A stretch of 64,000 nucleotides of DNA from Morinoia aosen (Eukaryota; Arthropoda; Malacostraca; Amphipoda; Talitridae): NCBI GenBank assembly GCA_030386875.1, contig CM059556.1, forward strand, positions 35,132,964 through 35,196,963. Reading direction: 5' to 3'. Below, in pieces: positions 56,901-63,349 of this stretch. Each line of letters starts with the position of its first letter. Position 1 is the first letter of the stretch. Below the pieces are notes generated by a model that saw only the letters and a list, made by a program, of their open reading frames with translations, did not search any database and had not been told where the DNA came from. A program made the position numbers and the translations under genes.

Positions 56901-59900
56901 CCCTAATTGCGATCAATAATGATAACAAATTGGTTATTAACATTATATTATGGAACAAATCACGGAAATGCAAATTTCGTGTAATTTTCATATACATACG
57001 TTTAGTATCAGGTTGTAACATAAGTTCTGTCCAACTGTTGAGCTATATGTTTGGGGCAAGATATCTTCAATTTAGCTTGTTAATGTTGTATGCTTATGTC
57101 TGGTAATTAATAAAATGTTGTTTCTTCTCTCAGATTGTGTGATAATTATCGTAATTAAAAACTATTTTTAGCCCAAAGGTACACTCCAAGTAAAGAGCAT
57201 GTCAGGCATATTTTACTGTTTGCATTTCATAAAGGCAATACGGCAGGCTCAGCAGCAAAACACTCAATTACACATGGAAATGATGTTGTGAATGGAAAGA
57301 CCTGCAGAAGATCGTTTTTTGTTTCAAAAAGGATGACTACAGTCTAAAAGACGTACCATGAGCAAGATGCTCAAAAAAACTTAATTCTGAGCAATTGCAA
57401 GCTGCCATTGATGAAAATCAAGCCTGCACCACAAGAGAACTGAACAAATCCTTTAATGTAGGCCATATGACCATATTAGATTAGATTATAAGTTAGTTTA
57501 AGCCTCCCTAACCGATGCAAAAATAGAGCGTATCGAAGAGAGAAAGGAGGAAGGCACCATTTGGTATGGAGATAAGAAAATGAGGAATCTATGCAGAAAG
57601 GGCACAGAAACAGTAAGATGGGAAAGAAGTTCATGAAATAAGATAAAAGTTGAAAAAGTCCGAGGTGCTGAAAAACAGGACAGTAGTGAACCGAAAAAAG
57701 GTGGTCCTTAACATAACAAAAAACATTTTATTTCAACAAAAATAAGGCCTACCTATCTCTCAGCTCGGGCCCGTACATTTTTCCCCTGGGAGCGCTAATT
57801 CCCATAGATACAATAGTTGTATCCCCCTGTGGGGACCCATATGACCATATATCGGGTAATGAAAAGATTTGGCAAAATCTCAAAGGCTGAGACACAGGGT
57901 CCCACACGATTTGTCAGAAATCAACAGGCAACAAACGGGCGACCTGTTGTGTTTCACTGCGTTCTCATGAACTTCAGACCCTTTTCTAGAACGAATCATA
58001 ACTGGTGACGAGAAGTTAATCCTTTACAACAATGTTAAGCGCAAAAGACTGAGTCTAAGTTGTGGTTCAAAGCCAATTCCACAGCCGAGAAGAGGACTGC
58101 ACCCTAAAAAAATTCTTTTGAGTGGATGCTGGGATTTGAAGGGAATTGTTTATTATGAATTAATGGGTGACAATCAAAAAATAACATCTGAAGTTTACTG
58201 TCAGAAGCTAACTCGTTTAAAAGTAGTTTGACAGGAAAAACGGCCTTTTTTGATCAATCGAAAAGGAGTGTTTCTGCACCATGACAATGGCAGACCCCAC
58301 ACTTAAGCGCAACCAAAAGTCTTGTTGAAGTATTTTGCTGGGAAGTCATGCATCACCAACCATATTCTCCAGATCTTGCTCCAACCGATTTTCACCTTTT
58401 CAGGGGCTTACAGAATCATTTAATGGAATAAAGGCTTACCACAAGAGAAGAGGTTGAAATGAAACTAGTTCCTCTTTGTGCGTCCAAACCATCTAAATGA
58501 AGAATGAATCAAAAAGCTTATGGCAAAATGGGACGACGTAATTAATAAAAATGATGACTATATTGAAGAATAAATAAATATATTTTTGAGAGGATTTTCA
58601 TTTCATTTCATATCTAAAAAAAATAGACAGAACTTCTGCTACAACCTGATAGAAGACAGAACTTTAATAAGATGTAGCATCACCATGCTCCTCTGACAAC
58701 ATCCTGGAGGTAACTGAACTGAACCGTGAGTCGCCATGACTGCCAAAAGGAACTTAATTCTCATTTGAATGATTACATTTTGTTCTAAAAGACAATTTTA
58801 TAGCATAATTCTTTCAGTATTTGGATATAAATCAATGTCATGGGATTAGATTAGTTGTTAGTTTTAGCCTCCCTCCTCAGCAACAAATGCGATCCAAAGA
58901 GAGGAAGGAGGAAGGCACCATTTAGTATGGAGTTGAAGGAAATGCAGAATCTACGCAGAAAGGGCATAGAAACAGTAAATTGTGAAAGAAGATTATGAAA
59001 CAAGACCAAAGTTGAAGAAGAAAGTAGTAGGTGCTCAAAAACAGGACAGCAGTGAACCGAAAAAAGGTGGTCCTTAACATAACAAAAATAAATTATTTCA
59101 ACAAAAAAAGCCTACCTAACTTTCAGCTTAGGCCCTGACATTCTCCCCTGGGAGTGCTAATTCCTATAGATACAATAATTGTATTCCCCCGAGGGATAAT
59201 GTCATGAGAAAAAGAAAAACTTTCAGCTTTACAAAGAGGTAAGTTTTTCCACAAAAAAACATTCATAGGTACAGTAAATTGTTAGTTTCCCTCACACCGA
59301 AACGGACAGAATAAACTTCAGTCTTTTCAAAGGAAGATATTAGTGCTGGATGTAAATGAACTGCAGAGAAGTTCCTTTGACATCTTCACCAAAGTATTGT
59401 AATGTACTGATGCTAAATTGAGGATGTAATGATGTATTGCAATATGATACATTCAAAGTTGTGGTCCAAGGAACGTGATGTGAAAGAGTTGATATTTAAA
59501 TCCAGTTTTTCCCTTAAATTGCACATAAAATCCCATTTTTGTTTACATTGAAGAGCGTAGTGTGAGAATATTCATCTCTGAATAAGATTTGGAAGGTTAT
59601 ATCACTTGGTTCTTCACTGCTTATATTTTATATTCACATTTGTGAGGTATAGTTAAATGATGCAATAATTTGAGTGAAGTGCTATTATTAAACTTAGGGC
59701 AAGGACTTAAATGTCTAATGTATGACGAAGGATAAGTTTGTTCTTCGAAGGTAACGCTATGGGGTATATCCAAAGAAAATCAGCATAAGACATGAATGTT
59801 GAATATTATAGAGAGAAATAGCCACTTGAGGTTATTGTTTAAAAAACTCGAGCAGGAAACTGAATTCAATCTTAGAAAAGTTTACAATCCTTGATTATTC

Positions 59901-62168
59901 ACTGATCATTAAAGATATAATGCCTGAAAATTTATGAAATGGCATTGAAGAAAAGTCAAATTTAAACATTGAAATGGCACAAATGAACCTTCCATCATAA
60001 AGCAATTCGATATCCTTCAGATCAAACTGAATGAGAAAAAATGAACTATTTACAGTCGTCTCCAAAAATTTTGGAACATTTCTCTATTTTGGGTCCCCCA
60101 ATTCTGAAATTACATCCCGCCATACAGGAATATTTCACATAAACTGCGGCAAATTGCTAATGCTGGGAGAAATAAATTTTAAATAATCTTAATACACTTC
60201 ATACTCCTGTACATTACTTTCAATTTTCAAAGAATTATTCCACTTCACAATTTTTTACTACCCAGAGGTAAATTTTACTACTTTTTACTACTTTTTTTGA
60301 TACTTCTCAAATTTTACTACTTTTCACTACTTTTTAATACTTTACTACCTAGTAGACACCCTGATTTGTGCCAAAATATCATCAGGAATGAGACTCAACG
60401 CATCAGTTCGTACCAAAAAAAGGCCAGTGCATGTGAACATAGAAACAACGATAGATGGAAGAACCAACGGCATTGATAAAAGTGAATGGTACAGTAAAAA
60501 TTTCGCCACATAATGGCCGACGAAGGAACATATTTAACCCTTTAACGCCCACATTTTTATACTCATATTGCCGCTATCACAACCACTATCACTAAACCAA
60601 CACTGGCATTAGGTAGTCACTGTTATCAAGATGTGGAAGGAACTGCCACTCGGCAGTGAATTTCAAAGGACACATTAGTGAACAAAGTGAATAAGAAATA
60701 TAATATATTATTGTTATTTTTGAAAGAGGACCGTACAGTCCACACTTGGGCGTTAAAGGCTTAATCAATAAAAATACAAGATGAAGTAACAAATCGGGCA
60801 GAAATGGCATGTAAAGAAAGCAATATCACCTAGTGATAAAAGAATGATAAATGATACGATATGAGTGCTGAGAGATCACTGATTCAAAAAGGCAGTCTGT
60901 CCACAGCACACTCATGCCCATTGTGGAGCTGGTACACTAACTGATCGTGGATCACAATGAATATCATGATCCATGACTAGCACACCACCATTCCGGAGTG
61001 GCTGTATCGCTCGCCAGGATGAGACCAGCACAGAAGCTTCCCTCATGACACGCTAACACGTGTTTGCTCATTGCAAAGCTTGCATTTTTCACTAATATGC
61101 AATGAAATAAGAGTTCAAGAAACAACTGCTTTCCACAGTGAAAAATGAACATTATCTTCAATGCACAGGAAAAAGATAAAAAATTTTACATGGAACCAAC
61201 AAGCGACAGTAAAGTTTACAGAGAATAATGATCAACTAGCAATCTGCCATGTGAATAAATAAATTAACTAGGAACTGTTGGTTAACAAAATTTGAAAAAA
61301 TTCATACCTACATTTACATTACTAAAAATGTAATTAGTCATTCAATACCTTCTTGGAGAAAAATAGCGCTAGAAGGGAAATGTGTACCATAACGAACATT
61401 AATAGAGCATAACAGAGCCAAAATTCTCTTTGTTTTAGAAGATTGTCAGCACTTCGAGCCTTGATAAAAATTCAACCAAGAGCATCAAGGGAATACTTGT
61501 ATAGACTAACTCCGAAAACCTATAAGACCTGAATTGTAGAACGACATCAACAAGAAGCAAAATAGCTTCAATGTTCAAAATTATTAGAATTTCTTCAAAT
61601 CTTGACATAAATTCTCCCATCAGCATCAGCATAGTACACAACTTTATGAACTTTTATTCGACCCGAATTTTCAGACTGCATGAACAAGAAGCAGAGCTGC
61701 CCCCAGAGTACAAAGTAAATCATTACACTCAAGTATTTATAAAAATTCAACCAACAGCAACAAGGAAGTAGCGACTGCAACCACCCCAAGAACTTATTTT
61801 CGACCTGAATTTTAGGACGACATGAACAAGAAGCAGAGCAGCTCCAAATAGATCATTAAAACTTCAAGGTACAAAGACAGCAACTAAAAGAACTTTCATT
61901 CTACCAAAATCTTAGGACGACAGGAACAGGAAACAAGGCAGCCTACGCAGCAAAGCCACTCACGATCTGGAGCTGAAGAGGGTCGCAGTTGACATGAAGG
62001 AAGGAGCGGACGACGGTGAGCAGAGTGTGCTGGAAGGAGGAGCGAGCAGTGGTGCCCGCACCCAGCACCAGCAAGTTGTTGTTGTCGAGTAACGTCTCGT
62101 AGTGTCTCAAGCTCCCCTCCAGCACTGGCTTCATCAGTATTCTTGCGTGCTGGTGTTGGCACAGCAGC
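38852..62168 (-). CDS. SMG5: SMG5, nonsense-mediated mRNA decay factor (3' thirteen exons; 5' part outside window)
   Basis: SMG5 binds phosphorylated UPF1 (usually with SMG7) in the cytoplasm and promotes dephosphorylation and decay of nonsense-containing mRNAs. Exons, 5' to 3' on the minus strand: 62168-61964, 55604-55445, 54558-54425, 53418-53271, 51531-51392, 50170-50108, 48215-48113, 47455-46922, 45631-44396, 43630-43442, 42704-42527, 40898-40633 and probably 38922-38852. All junction phases agree. The protein reads as a helical end of the 14-3-3/TPR region, an acidic Ser-rich linker, a second helical block containing TLPEDDLLRP, an Arg-rich insert, then a C-terminal PIN-like domain (YIVPDALCLSHY to KPVIMLLTGETREA). 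These blocks align in order with my recollection of human SMG5. Only the first PIN acidic residue is kept, as known for SMG5, so it is probably not a nuclease. The start codon and N-terminal half lie beyond 64 kb. Introns carry many transposons. Confidence 0.88.
39000..39983 (-). mobile_element. hAT element 2 (deleted, SMG5 last intron)
   Basis: The 8-bp target duplication CAAATGAG is at 38992-38999 and 39984-39991. The inverted termini are CAGTGGTGGGCA and, from the other end, CAGTCGTGGGCA, both followed by GCGATAA-rich subterminal motifs. A minus-strand frame near 39275 begins MSGKRTVKDFFRSKASSSD, typical of the N-terminus of hAT/BED-finger transposases, and soon ends. A smaller inverted pair (GTTGCCAGATT / AATCTGGCAAC, 39634-39750) inside may be a nested MITE. 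Confidence 0.88.
39992..40375. other. SMG5 intron sequence
   Basis: No exon or repeat recognised. Confidence 0.4.
40378..40560. repeat. Degenerate AT-rich tandem repeat
   Basis: About six units of roughly 30 bases contain TAGAGAATAAAGAATAATTA. Confidence 0.7.
40633..40898 (-). CDS. SMG5: SMG5 exon l (PIN domain end)
   Basis: The acceptor is CCCTTTGCAG before GCGCTGGT, and the donor is AGTGTTG followed by GTGAGTTG. The 88 full codons include RWFQILECCHYFARLEY, where active PIN nucleases carry a second Asp, and PVIMLLTGETREA, where they carry a third. Neither Asp is present here, consistent with the degenerate PIN of SMG5. A Ser/Arg/Asp insert lies between them. Exit in phase 1. Confidence 0.86.
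41749..42105 (-). mobile_element. SINE-like family A, copy 3 (SMG5 intron)
   Basis: Complete, with a 16-bp target duplication CTCACAAACTGCATAG (41733-41748 and 42106-42121). The 3' tail (left side) is (ATTAG)n. Orientation is the same as SMG5. Confidence 0.92.
42220..42480. repeat. Tandem repeat, about 28-bp unit
   Basis: About nine units carry AACATCTGAAAGTGAAAACG or CACCTAAAAGTGAAAACAAA variants. It lies just downstream (minus strand) of SMG5 exon k. Confidence 0.85.
42527..42704 (-). CDS. SMG5: SMG5 exon k (PIN domain middle)
   Basis: The acceptor is TTTCCTGGCAG before TGTTGTCG, and the donor is ATGCCTTG followed by GTTAGT. The peptide LSHLDDLKRR...ARDASRWLDYQ matches the human DGLDLLKKEH...GARDGIRYLE helix pair. 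The 5' end of this exon plus its upstream intron is duplicated in tandem at 42823-42939. Phase 1 in, phase 2 out, completing a Trp codon with the next exon. Confidence 0.88.
42823..42939 (-). repeat. Tandem duplicate of SMG5 exon k 5' end and upstream intron
   Basis: It matches 42679-42797 with about 15% differences. It carries its own 3' splice site (TTGCCTGGCAG, then TGTTGTTGC) and the first nine or ten exon k codons, followed at once by an in-frame TAG (42818-42820). See findings. Confidence 0.85.
42940..43441. other. SMG5 intron between exons j and k
   Basis: No repeat or exon recognised beyond the duplicate next to it. Confidence 0.4.
43442..43630 (-). CDS. SMG5: SMG5 exon j (PIN domain start)
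   Basis: The acceptor is CCTCCACACTCAG before ATCAGCAG, and the donor is CTCCAAG followed by GTAACT. The 62 full codons include YIVPDALCLSHYRPTL and a hydrophobic strand (ENAVVVPLQ). These are the first strand and helix of the PIN fold, and the Asp of VPDA is the only active-site-type acid retained. Phase 1 on both ends. Confidence 0.88.
44040..44312 (-). mobile_element. tRNA-derived SINE, second family
   Basis: On the minus strand, an A-box-like TAGCCGAATGTGCAGAGCG (about 44297-44279) and a B box GGGTTCGAGCCC (about 44254-44243) have tRNA-like spacing. A body of about 200 bases, different from the SINE at 10.4 kb, follows. It lies in the SMG5 intron between exons i and j, in the SMG5 orientation. 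Confidence 0.75.
44396..45631 (-). CDS. SMG5: SMG5 exon i (large exon with Arg-rich insert)
   Basis: This is the largest exon, 411 full codons. The acceptor is GAATTGTTGCAG before AGGATTAC, and the donor is CTAGCTG followed by GTGAGTGT. It begins with a conserved block (FTLPEDDLLRPVLPD, then MRLRKIVFQLTRFAG and TRAFYMVS) that matches the human LLLPED...IRSFGHFIARL...GIFVS blocks. A low-complexity region of roughly 230 residues follows, rich in Arg, Ser, Asp and Tyr, with many RD, RS and RR pairs. An insert of that length before the PIN domain is not in the human protein I recall. It contains no stop and no internal splice need. Confidence 0.88.
45640..46515. other. SMG5 intron sequence
   Basis: A (TAG)n microsatellite lies at 45846-45866. 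The 93-codon plus-strand frame at 46033 is unsupported. Confidence 0.4.
46518..46806 (-). mobile_element. SINE-like family A, copy 4 (5'-truncated)
   Basis: It matches the body and tail of the other copies but lacks the CCCCTCAGGGG head; similarity stops at GCCCTCAC. No clear target duplication. Confidence 0.8.
46922..47455 (-). CDS. SMG5: SMG5 exon h
   Basis: The acceptor is CTCCCAG before GCTCTCAAG, and the donor is TGCTCTG followed by GTGAGAAT. The exon encodes 177 full codons. It starts with a helix (SLLLSAKIVCSWLLSAS), has a long Ser/Gly/Asn-rich insert of about 100 residues, and returns to a conserved helix (IMWAALASFCNIISVDLK). The two helices correspond to the human segment with PAVKVFLDWLR and LWNRLSVLLNLL. 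The insert is probably disordered and lineage-specific. Confidence 0.85.
48113..48215 (-). CDS. SMG5: SMG5 exon g
   Basis: The acceptor is TTAATTTTGCAG before ATTGCTGAC, and the donor is AACGTGG followed by GTGAAAG. The exon holds 34 codons plus one base, ending with a Leu-rich helix (LNHLLLLARLDNV). Phase 0 in and phase 1 out; it completes a Gly codon with exon h. The intron upstream of it contains the hAT element at 48249-49899. Confidence 0.8.
48249..49899 (-). mobile_element. hAT element 1 with transposase remnant (SMG5 intron)
   Basis: The exact 8-bp target duplication CCTACTTC is at 48241-48248 and 49900-49907. The termini are CAAGGTTGGCAC (left) and CAGGGATGGAAA (right, complement). 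The ends are rich in AAAACCCAACCC. The interior encodes the C-terminal end of a hAT transposase on the minus strand. Confidence 0.9.
48653..49100 (-). pseudogene. hAT transposase C-terminal remnant (hATC dimerisation region)
   Basis: Two minus-strand frames, 49100-48891 and 48919-48653, overlap with a frameshift near 48905. The second contains SSGSIERIFSTFGFVWNKLR and GSERAQKLV, the conserved hATC block through which hAT transposases dimerise. The N-terminal catalytic part is absent or unrecognisable within the 1.65-kb element. Confidence 0.85.
50108..50170 (-). CDS. SMG5: SMG5 exon f (small exon, GC donor)
   Basis: This 63-base exon of 21 codons continues the acidic linker (VIIESDSERESKTPDD). 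The acceptor is CCTTTTGCAG before GATGTAAT. The donor reads AAAAAG followed by GCAAGT, a textbook GC-AG intron donor. No GT nearby keeps both the reading frame and the downstream junction. Phase 0 on both sides. Confidence 0.78.
50171..51195. other. SMG5 intron sequence
   Basis: No exon or recognised repeat. Confidence 0.4.
51196..51345 (+). mobile_element. tRNA-type SINE, 3' half
   Basis: GATGTCGGAAATGGGTACCAG, TATAAGTCATTTCAAAAACC and TTAGGCTTGATTGGAATAAA match the 3' half of the SINE at 10418-10695. The tRNA-like head is missing. Confidence 0.8.
51392..51531 (-). CDS. SMG5: SMG5 exon e (acidic linker)
   Basis: The acceptor is TTTCTGCTGCAG before AGTCGTCATG, and the donor is GGCCCT followed by GTTAGT. 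The 46 codons are Asp/Glu/Ser/Cys-rich (e.g. DQDDDENDSGP). The segment has the character of the acidic linker of SMG5, which is predicted to be disordered and rich in possible phosphorylation sites. Exit in phase 0. Confidence 0.82.
51573..51690. mobile_element. Half copy of the palindromic MITE family
   Basis: It begins CTGCGATGGGTTAAAC like the copy at 36656 and continues with a related arm up to TTAACTGGG. Confidence 0.55.
51750..52844. mobile_element. piggyBac-like element (TTAA target, SMG5 intron)
   Basis: TTAA at 51746-51749 and 52845-52848 flanks the inverted termini CCCTCTATGACCCA and (complement) CCCTCTATAACCCA. Subterminal palindromes (TCCTTCCTGAAGGACATTAG, repeated near 52110 and 52690) recur. 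Near 52163 a short frame (MDPPRFYTTSPTSRIAQVI) may be the start of a lost transposase. At 1095 bp it is non-autonomous. Confidence 0.82.
52850..53270. other. SMG5 intron sequence
   Basis: No repeat or exon recognised. Confidence 0.4.
53271..53418 (-). CDS. SMG5: SMG5 exon d (basic and serine-rich linker)
   Basis: The acceptor is TTACTCCAG before AGCGAGTCG, and the donor is AGAGAAG followed by GTCAGA. The 49 codons encode a Ser/Thr-rich segment and then a basic run (RRAPRRRRRMPRQPP). Human SMG5 has a comparable basic cluster just before its acidic linker. The exon is GC-rich compared with the flanking introns. It exits in phase 1 and completes a Glu codon with the next exon. Confidence 0.8.
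53485..53692. repeat. 29-bp tandem repeat, about 7 copies
   Basis: The unit contains GGCTACCGGTATATTACAGT and CTTCTATT. It lies immediately upstream (minus strand) of SMG5 exon d. Confidence 0.92.
53700..54424. other. SMG5 intron sequence
   Basis: No recognised feature. Confidence 0.4.
54425..54558 (-). CDS. SMG5: SMG5 exon c
   Basis: The acceptor is CTACTGTGCAG before CCATGACG, and the donor is CTGCGG followed by GTGACT. The split codon completes as Ala, then 44 codons of hydrophobic helical sequence follow (SVLLASVLLSLLSFM). It matches the position of the last helical hairpin before the acidic linker of SMG5. It ends in phase 0. Confidence 0.85.
54690..54815. mobile_element. Half copy of the palindromic MITE family
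   Basis: AATAAATGTTTGCTATTTTC and ATTGATTTTCAGTTTAACCC match the right arm of the 36.66-kb copy. Confidence 0.6.
55211..55360. repeat. 50-bp tandem repeat, 3 copies
   Basis: Units start CATCACAATTCGGTGGTGAA and end AATCAAACC, with single-base differences. Confidence 0.92.
55445..55604 (-). CDS. SMG5: SMG5 exon b
   Basis: The acceptor is CTTTCCAG before GTGTGTCGG, and the donor GTGACT follows GATGCTAGAG. The exon holds 53 codons plus one base. The peptide VCRNFLLHFDKLL...LGVTYHLLDDAR is helical. It corresponds to the human SMG5 stretch in which a leaf of the helical domain precedes the acidic linker. Phase 0 in, phase 1 out. Confidence 0.85.
55889..56237 (-). mobile_element. SINE-like family A, copy 5 (SMG5 intron)
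   Basis: Complete head and body. The 14-bp target duplication GAGCCRAACAAGAT is at 55875-55888 and 56238-56251, with one mismatch. Confidence 0.9.
56252..57005. other. SMG5 intron sequence
   Basis: An AATTTTACTACTTTTTACTAC motif at 56376-56396 recurs at 60270-60345. Otherwise nothing is recognised. Confidence 0.35.
57477..57836 (-). mobile_element. SINE-like family A, copy 6, nested in mariner
   Basis: The 14-bp target duplication CCATATGACCATAT is at 57463-57476 and 57837-57850. Both copies lie inside the mariner transposase remnant, which dates this SINE insertion after the mariner. Confidence 0.93.
57860..58572 (+). pseudogene. Mariner transposase remnant
   Basis: The three catalytic Asp contexts of mariner (TGDE, HHDN, YSPDLAP) are visible in order, but the frame is broken by stops and small indels. 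The second and third Asp are about 30 codons apart instead of the usual 34. The N-terminal helix-turn-helix part, left of the SINE, is only faintly visible (e.g. TTRELNKSF near 57430). Confidence 0.88.
58843..59197 (-). mobile_element. SINE-like family A, copy 7 (SMG5 intron)
   Basis: Complete, with a 9-bp target duplication AATGTCATG (58834-58842 and 59198-59206). The head is slightly changed (CCCTCGGGGG). Confidence 0.9.
59207..60265. other. SMG5 intron sequence
   Basis: No recognised exon or repeat. Confidence 0.4.
60270..60362 (-). repeat. TACTACTTTTT-rich motif ending CAGGGTGTCTACTAGGTAG (complement)
   Basis: On the minus strand the sequence starts CAGGGTGTCTACTAGGTAGT, followed by AGTAGTAAAATTTG repeats. 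This looks like the end of a hAT-type element, but no matching second end with a target duplication was found. A related piece is at 56370. Confidence 0.35.
60538..60760. mobile_element. Small piggyBac-like MITE (TTAA target)
   Basis: TTAA at 60534-60537 and 60761-60764 flanks the inverted termini CCCTTTAACGCCCA and (complement) GCCTTTAACGCCCA. It is 223 bp with no coding sequence. Confidence 0.75.
60766..61963. other. SMG5 intron sequence
   Basis: Diverged direct repeats around GACATGAACAAGAAGCAGAGC (61680 and 61825) suggest an old tandem duplication of about 145 bases. No exon found. Confidence 0.4.
61964..62168 (-). CDS. SMG5: SMG5 exon a (first exon seen in window)
   Basis: The acceptor is ...gatgtgcag before GCTGCTG, and the donor is CTGCAGATC followed by GTGAGTGG. 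The exon supplies one base to a split codon and then 68 codons. It includes the motif LLTVVRSFLHVNCDPLQ, which resembles the helical end of the SMG5 N-terminal domain. It ends in phase 0 and joins the next exon (55604) in phase 0. No upstream exon could be recognised between 62.2 and 64.0 kb. Confidence 0.8.
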
Positions 62169-62280
62169 CTGCACATCCAACACATGTCAGCGTTAAGCGT
62201 CTTCAAGAATAGCAGAAATCATAAGGATCTGTGTTGTTGCTGTTGTAAAAAAGTTGATAGTCGTCAAGTAATATCTTTAA

Positions 62281-62499
62281 TTGCATGCACGTACAGGAAG
62301 GGGGTTGAAAATCCTGCAGCTGTACGTTTTAGCACTGAATACCTATGAAAACATGGACACTGGGCATGAGATCCACAAAATTGTAGCTGGTCCTGACCCT
62401 TCTACTGGTTTGCTGAAACTCATGCAACATCATGCACGAGAACAGAATTTTCACATTAAACCCTTGGTTAACTTCATATTTTTTTTAGCAAGCTGCTGA
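62281..62499 (+). other. Unrecognised plus-strand open frame
   Basis: A 72-codon frame (e.g. LNTYENMDTGHEIHKIVAG) has fairly protein-like composition but no domain I recognise. It is antisense to the SMG5 intron and may be a retrocopy fragment or chance. Confidence 0.15.
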
Positions 62500-62726
62500 C
62501 AGAGCAAATTCCCTATGTTCAATTTTTAACCATATTATGTTTCGTTTTCTGTACAGCCCACTAACAAACATAATTCCTGCACTGAGTCATTCATTCCATT
62601 ATCCAACCAGCAACACTGTTTCCTTAGTGCTGGTTGTATCACTCCTCATTCAGGGACAACTGATTTCCTATGCTGTCCTCATAACTTGTCATTCCCAATA
62701 GCAAGTTGTTTCATATTCAATTTCCT

Positions 62727-63345
62727 CACAATGTATTTCACCATCAAATTTCCCCACAATGTATTTCACCATCAAATTTCCCCACAATGTATTTCACCAT
62801 CAAATTTCCCCACAATGTATTTCACCATCAAATTTCCCCACAATGTATTTCACCATCAAATTTCCCCACAATGTATTTCACCATCAAATTTCCCCACAAT
62901 GTATTTCACCATCAAATTTCCCCACAATGTATTTCACCATCAAATTTCCCCACAATGTATTTCACCATCAAATTTCCCCACAATGTATTTCACCATCAAA
63001 TTTCCCCACAATGTAATTCACCATCAAATTTCCCCACAAGGTAATTCACCATCAAATTTCCCCACAAGGTAATTCACCATCAAATTTCCCCACAATGTAT
63101 TTCACCATCAAATTTTCCCCCAATGTATTTCACCATCAAATTTTCCCCCAATGTATTTCACCATCAAATTTCCCCACAATGTATTTCACCATCAAATTTT
63201 CCCACAATGTATTTCACCATCAAATTTCAGCACAATGTATTTCACCATCAAATTTCAGCACAATGTATTTCACCATCAAATTTTCCCACAATGTATTTCA
63301 CCATCAAATTTCCCCACAACGTATTTCACCATCAAATTTCCCCAC
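62727..63345. repeat. 28-bp tandem array, about 22 copies
   Basis: The unit holds CACAATGTATTTCACCATCA and AATTTCCC. Variants (AATTCACC, TTTTCCCC, TTTCAGCA) are grouped in neighbouring units near the right half. Open frames across it are artefacts. Confidence 0.97.
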
Positions 63346-63349
63346 TCCA

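Larger units (their letters stand above)
57008..58649 (+). mobile_element. Degenerate mariner element split by a SINE
   Basis: The inverted termini TCAGGTTGTAACATAAGTTC and (complement) TCAGGTTGTAGCAGAAGTTC are flanked by TA on both sides (57006 and 58650). Inside are scraps of a mariner transposase in shifting plus-strand frames: TGDEK near 58001, HHDNGRPHT near 58277 and YSPDLAPTDFHLF near 58361. Several stops and frameshifts make it inactive. A family A SINE sits at 57477-57836. Confidence 0.92.

Noticed and set aside
56310-60362. A 4-kb hAT-like element bounded by TACTACTTTTT motifs
   Set aside because: The right end looks like a hAT terminus, but the left counterpart lacks a matching terminus and no 8-bp duplication was found.
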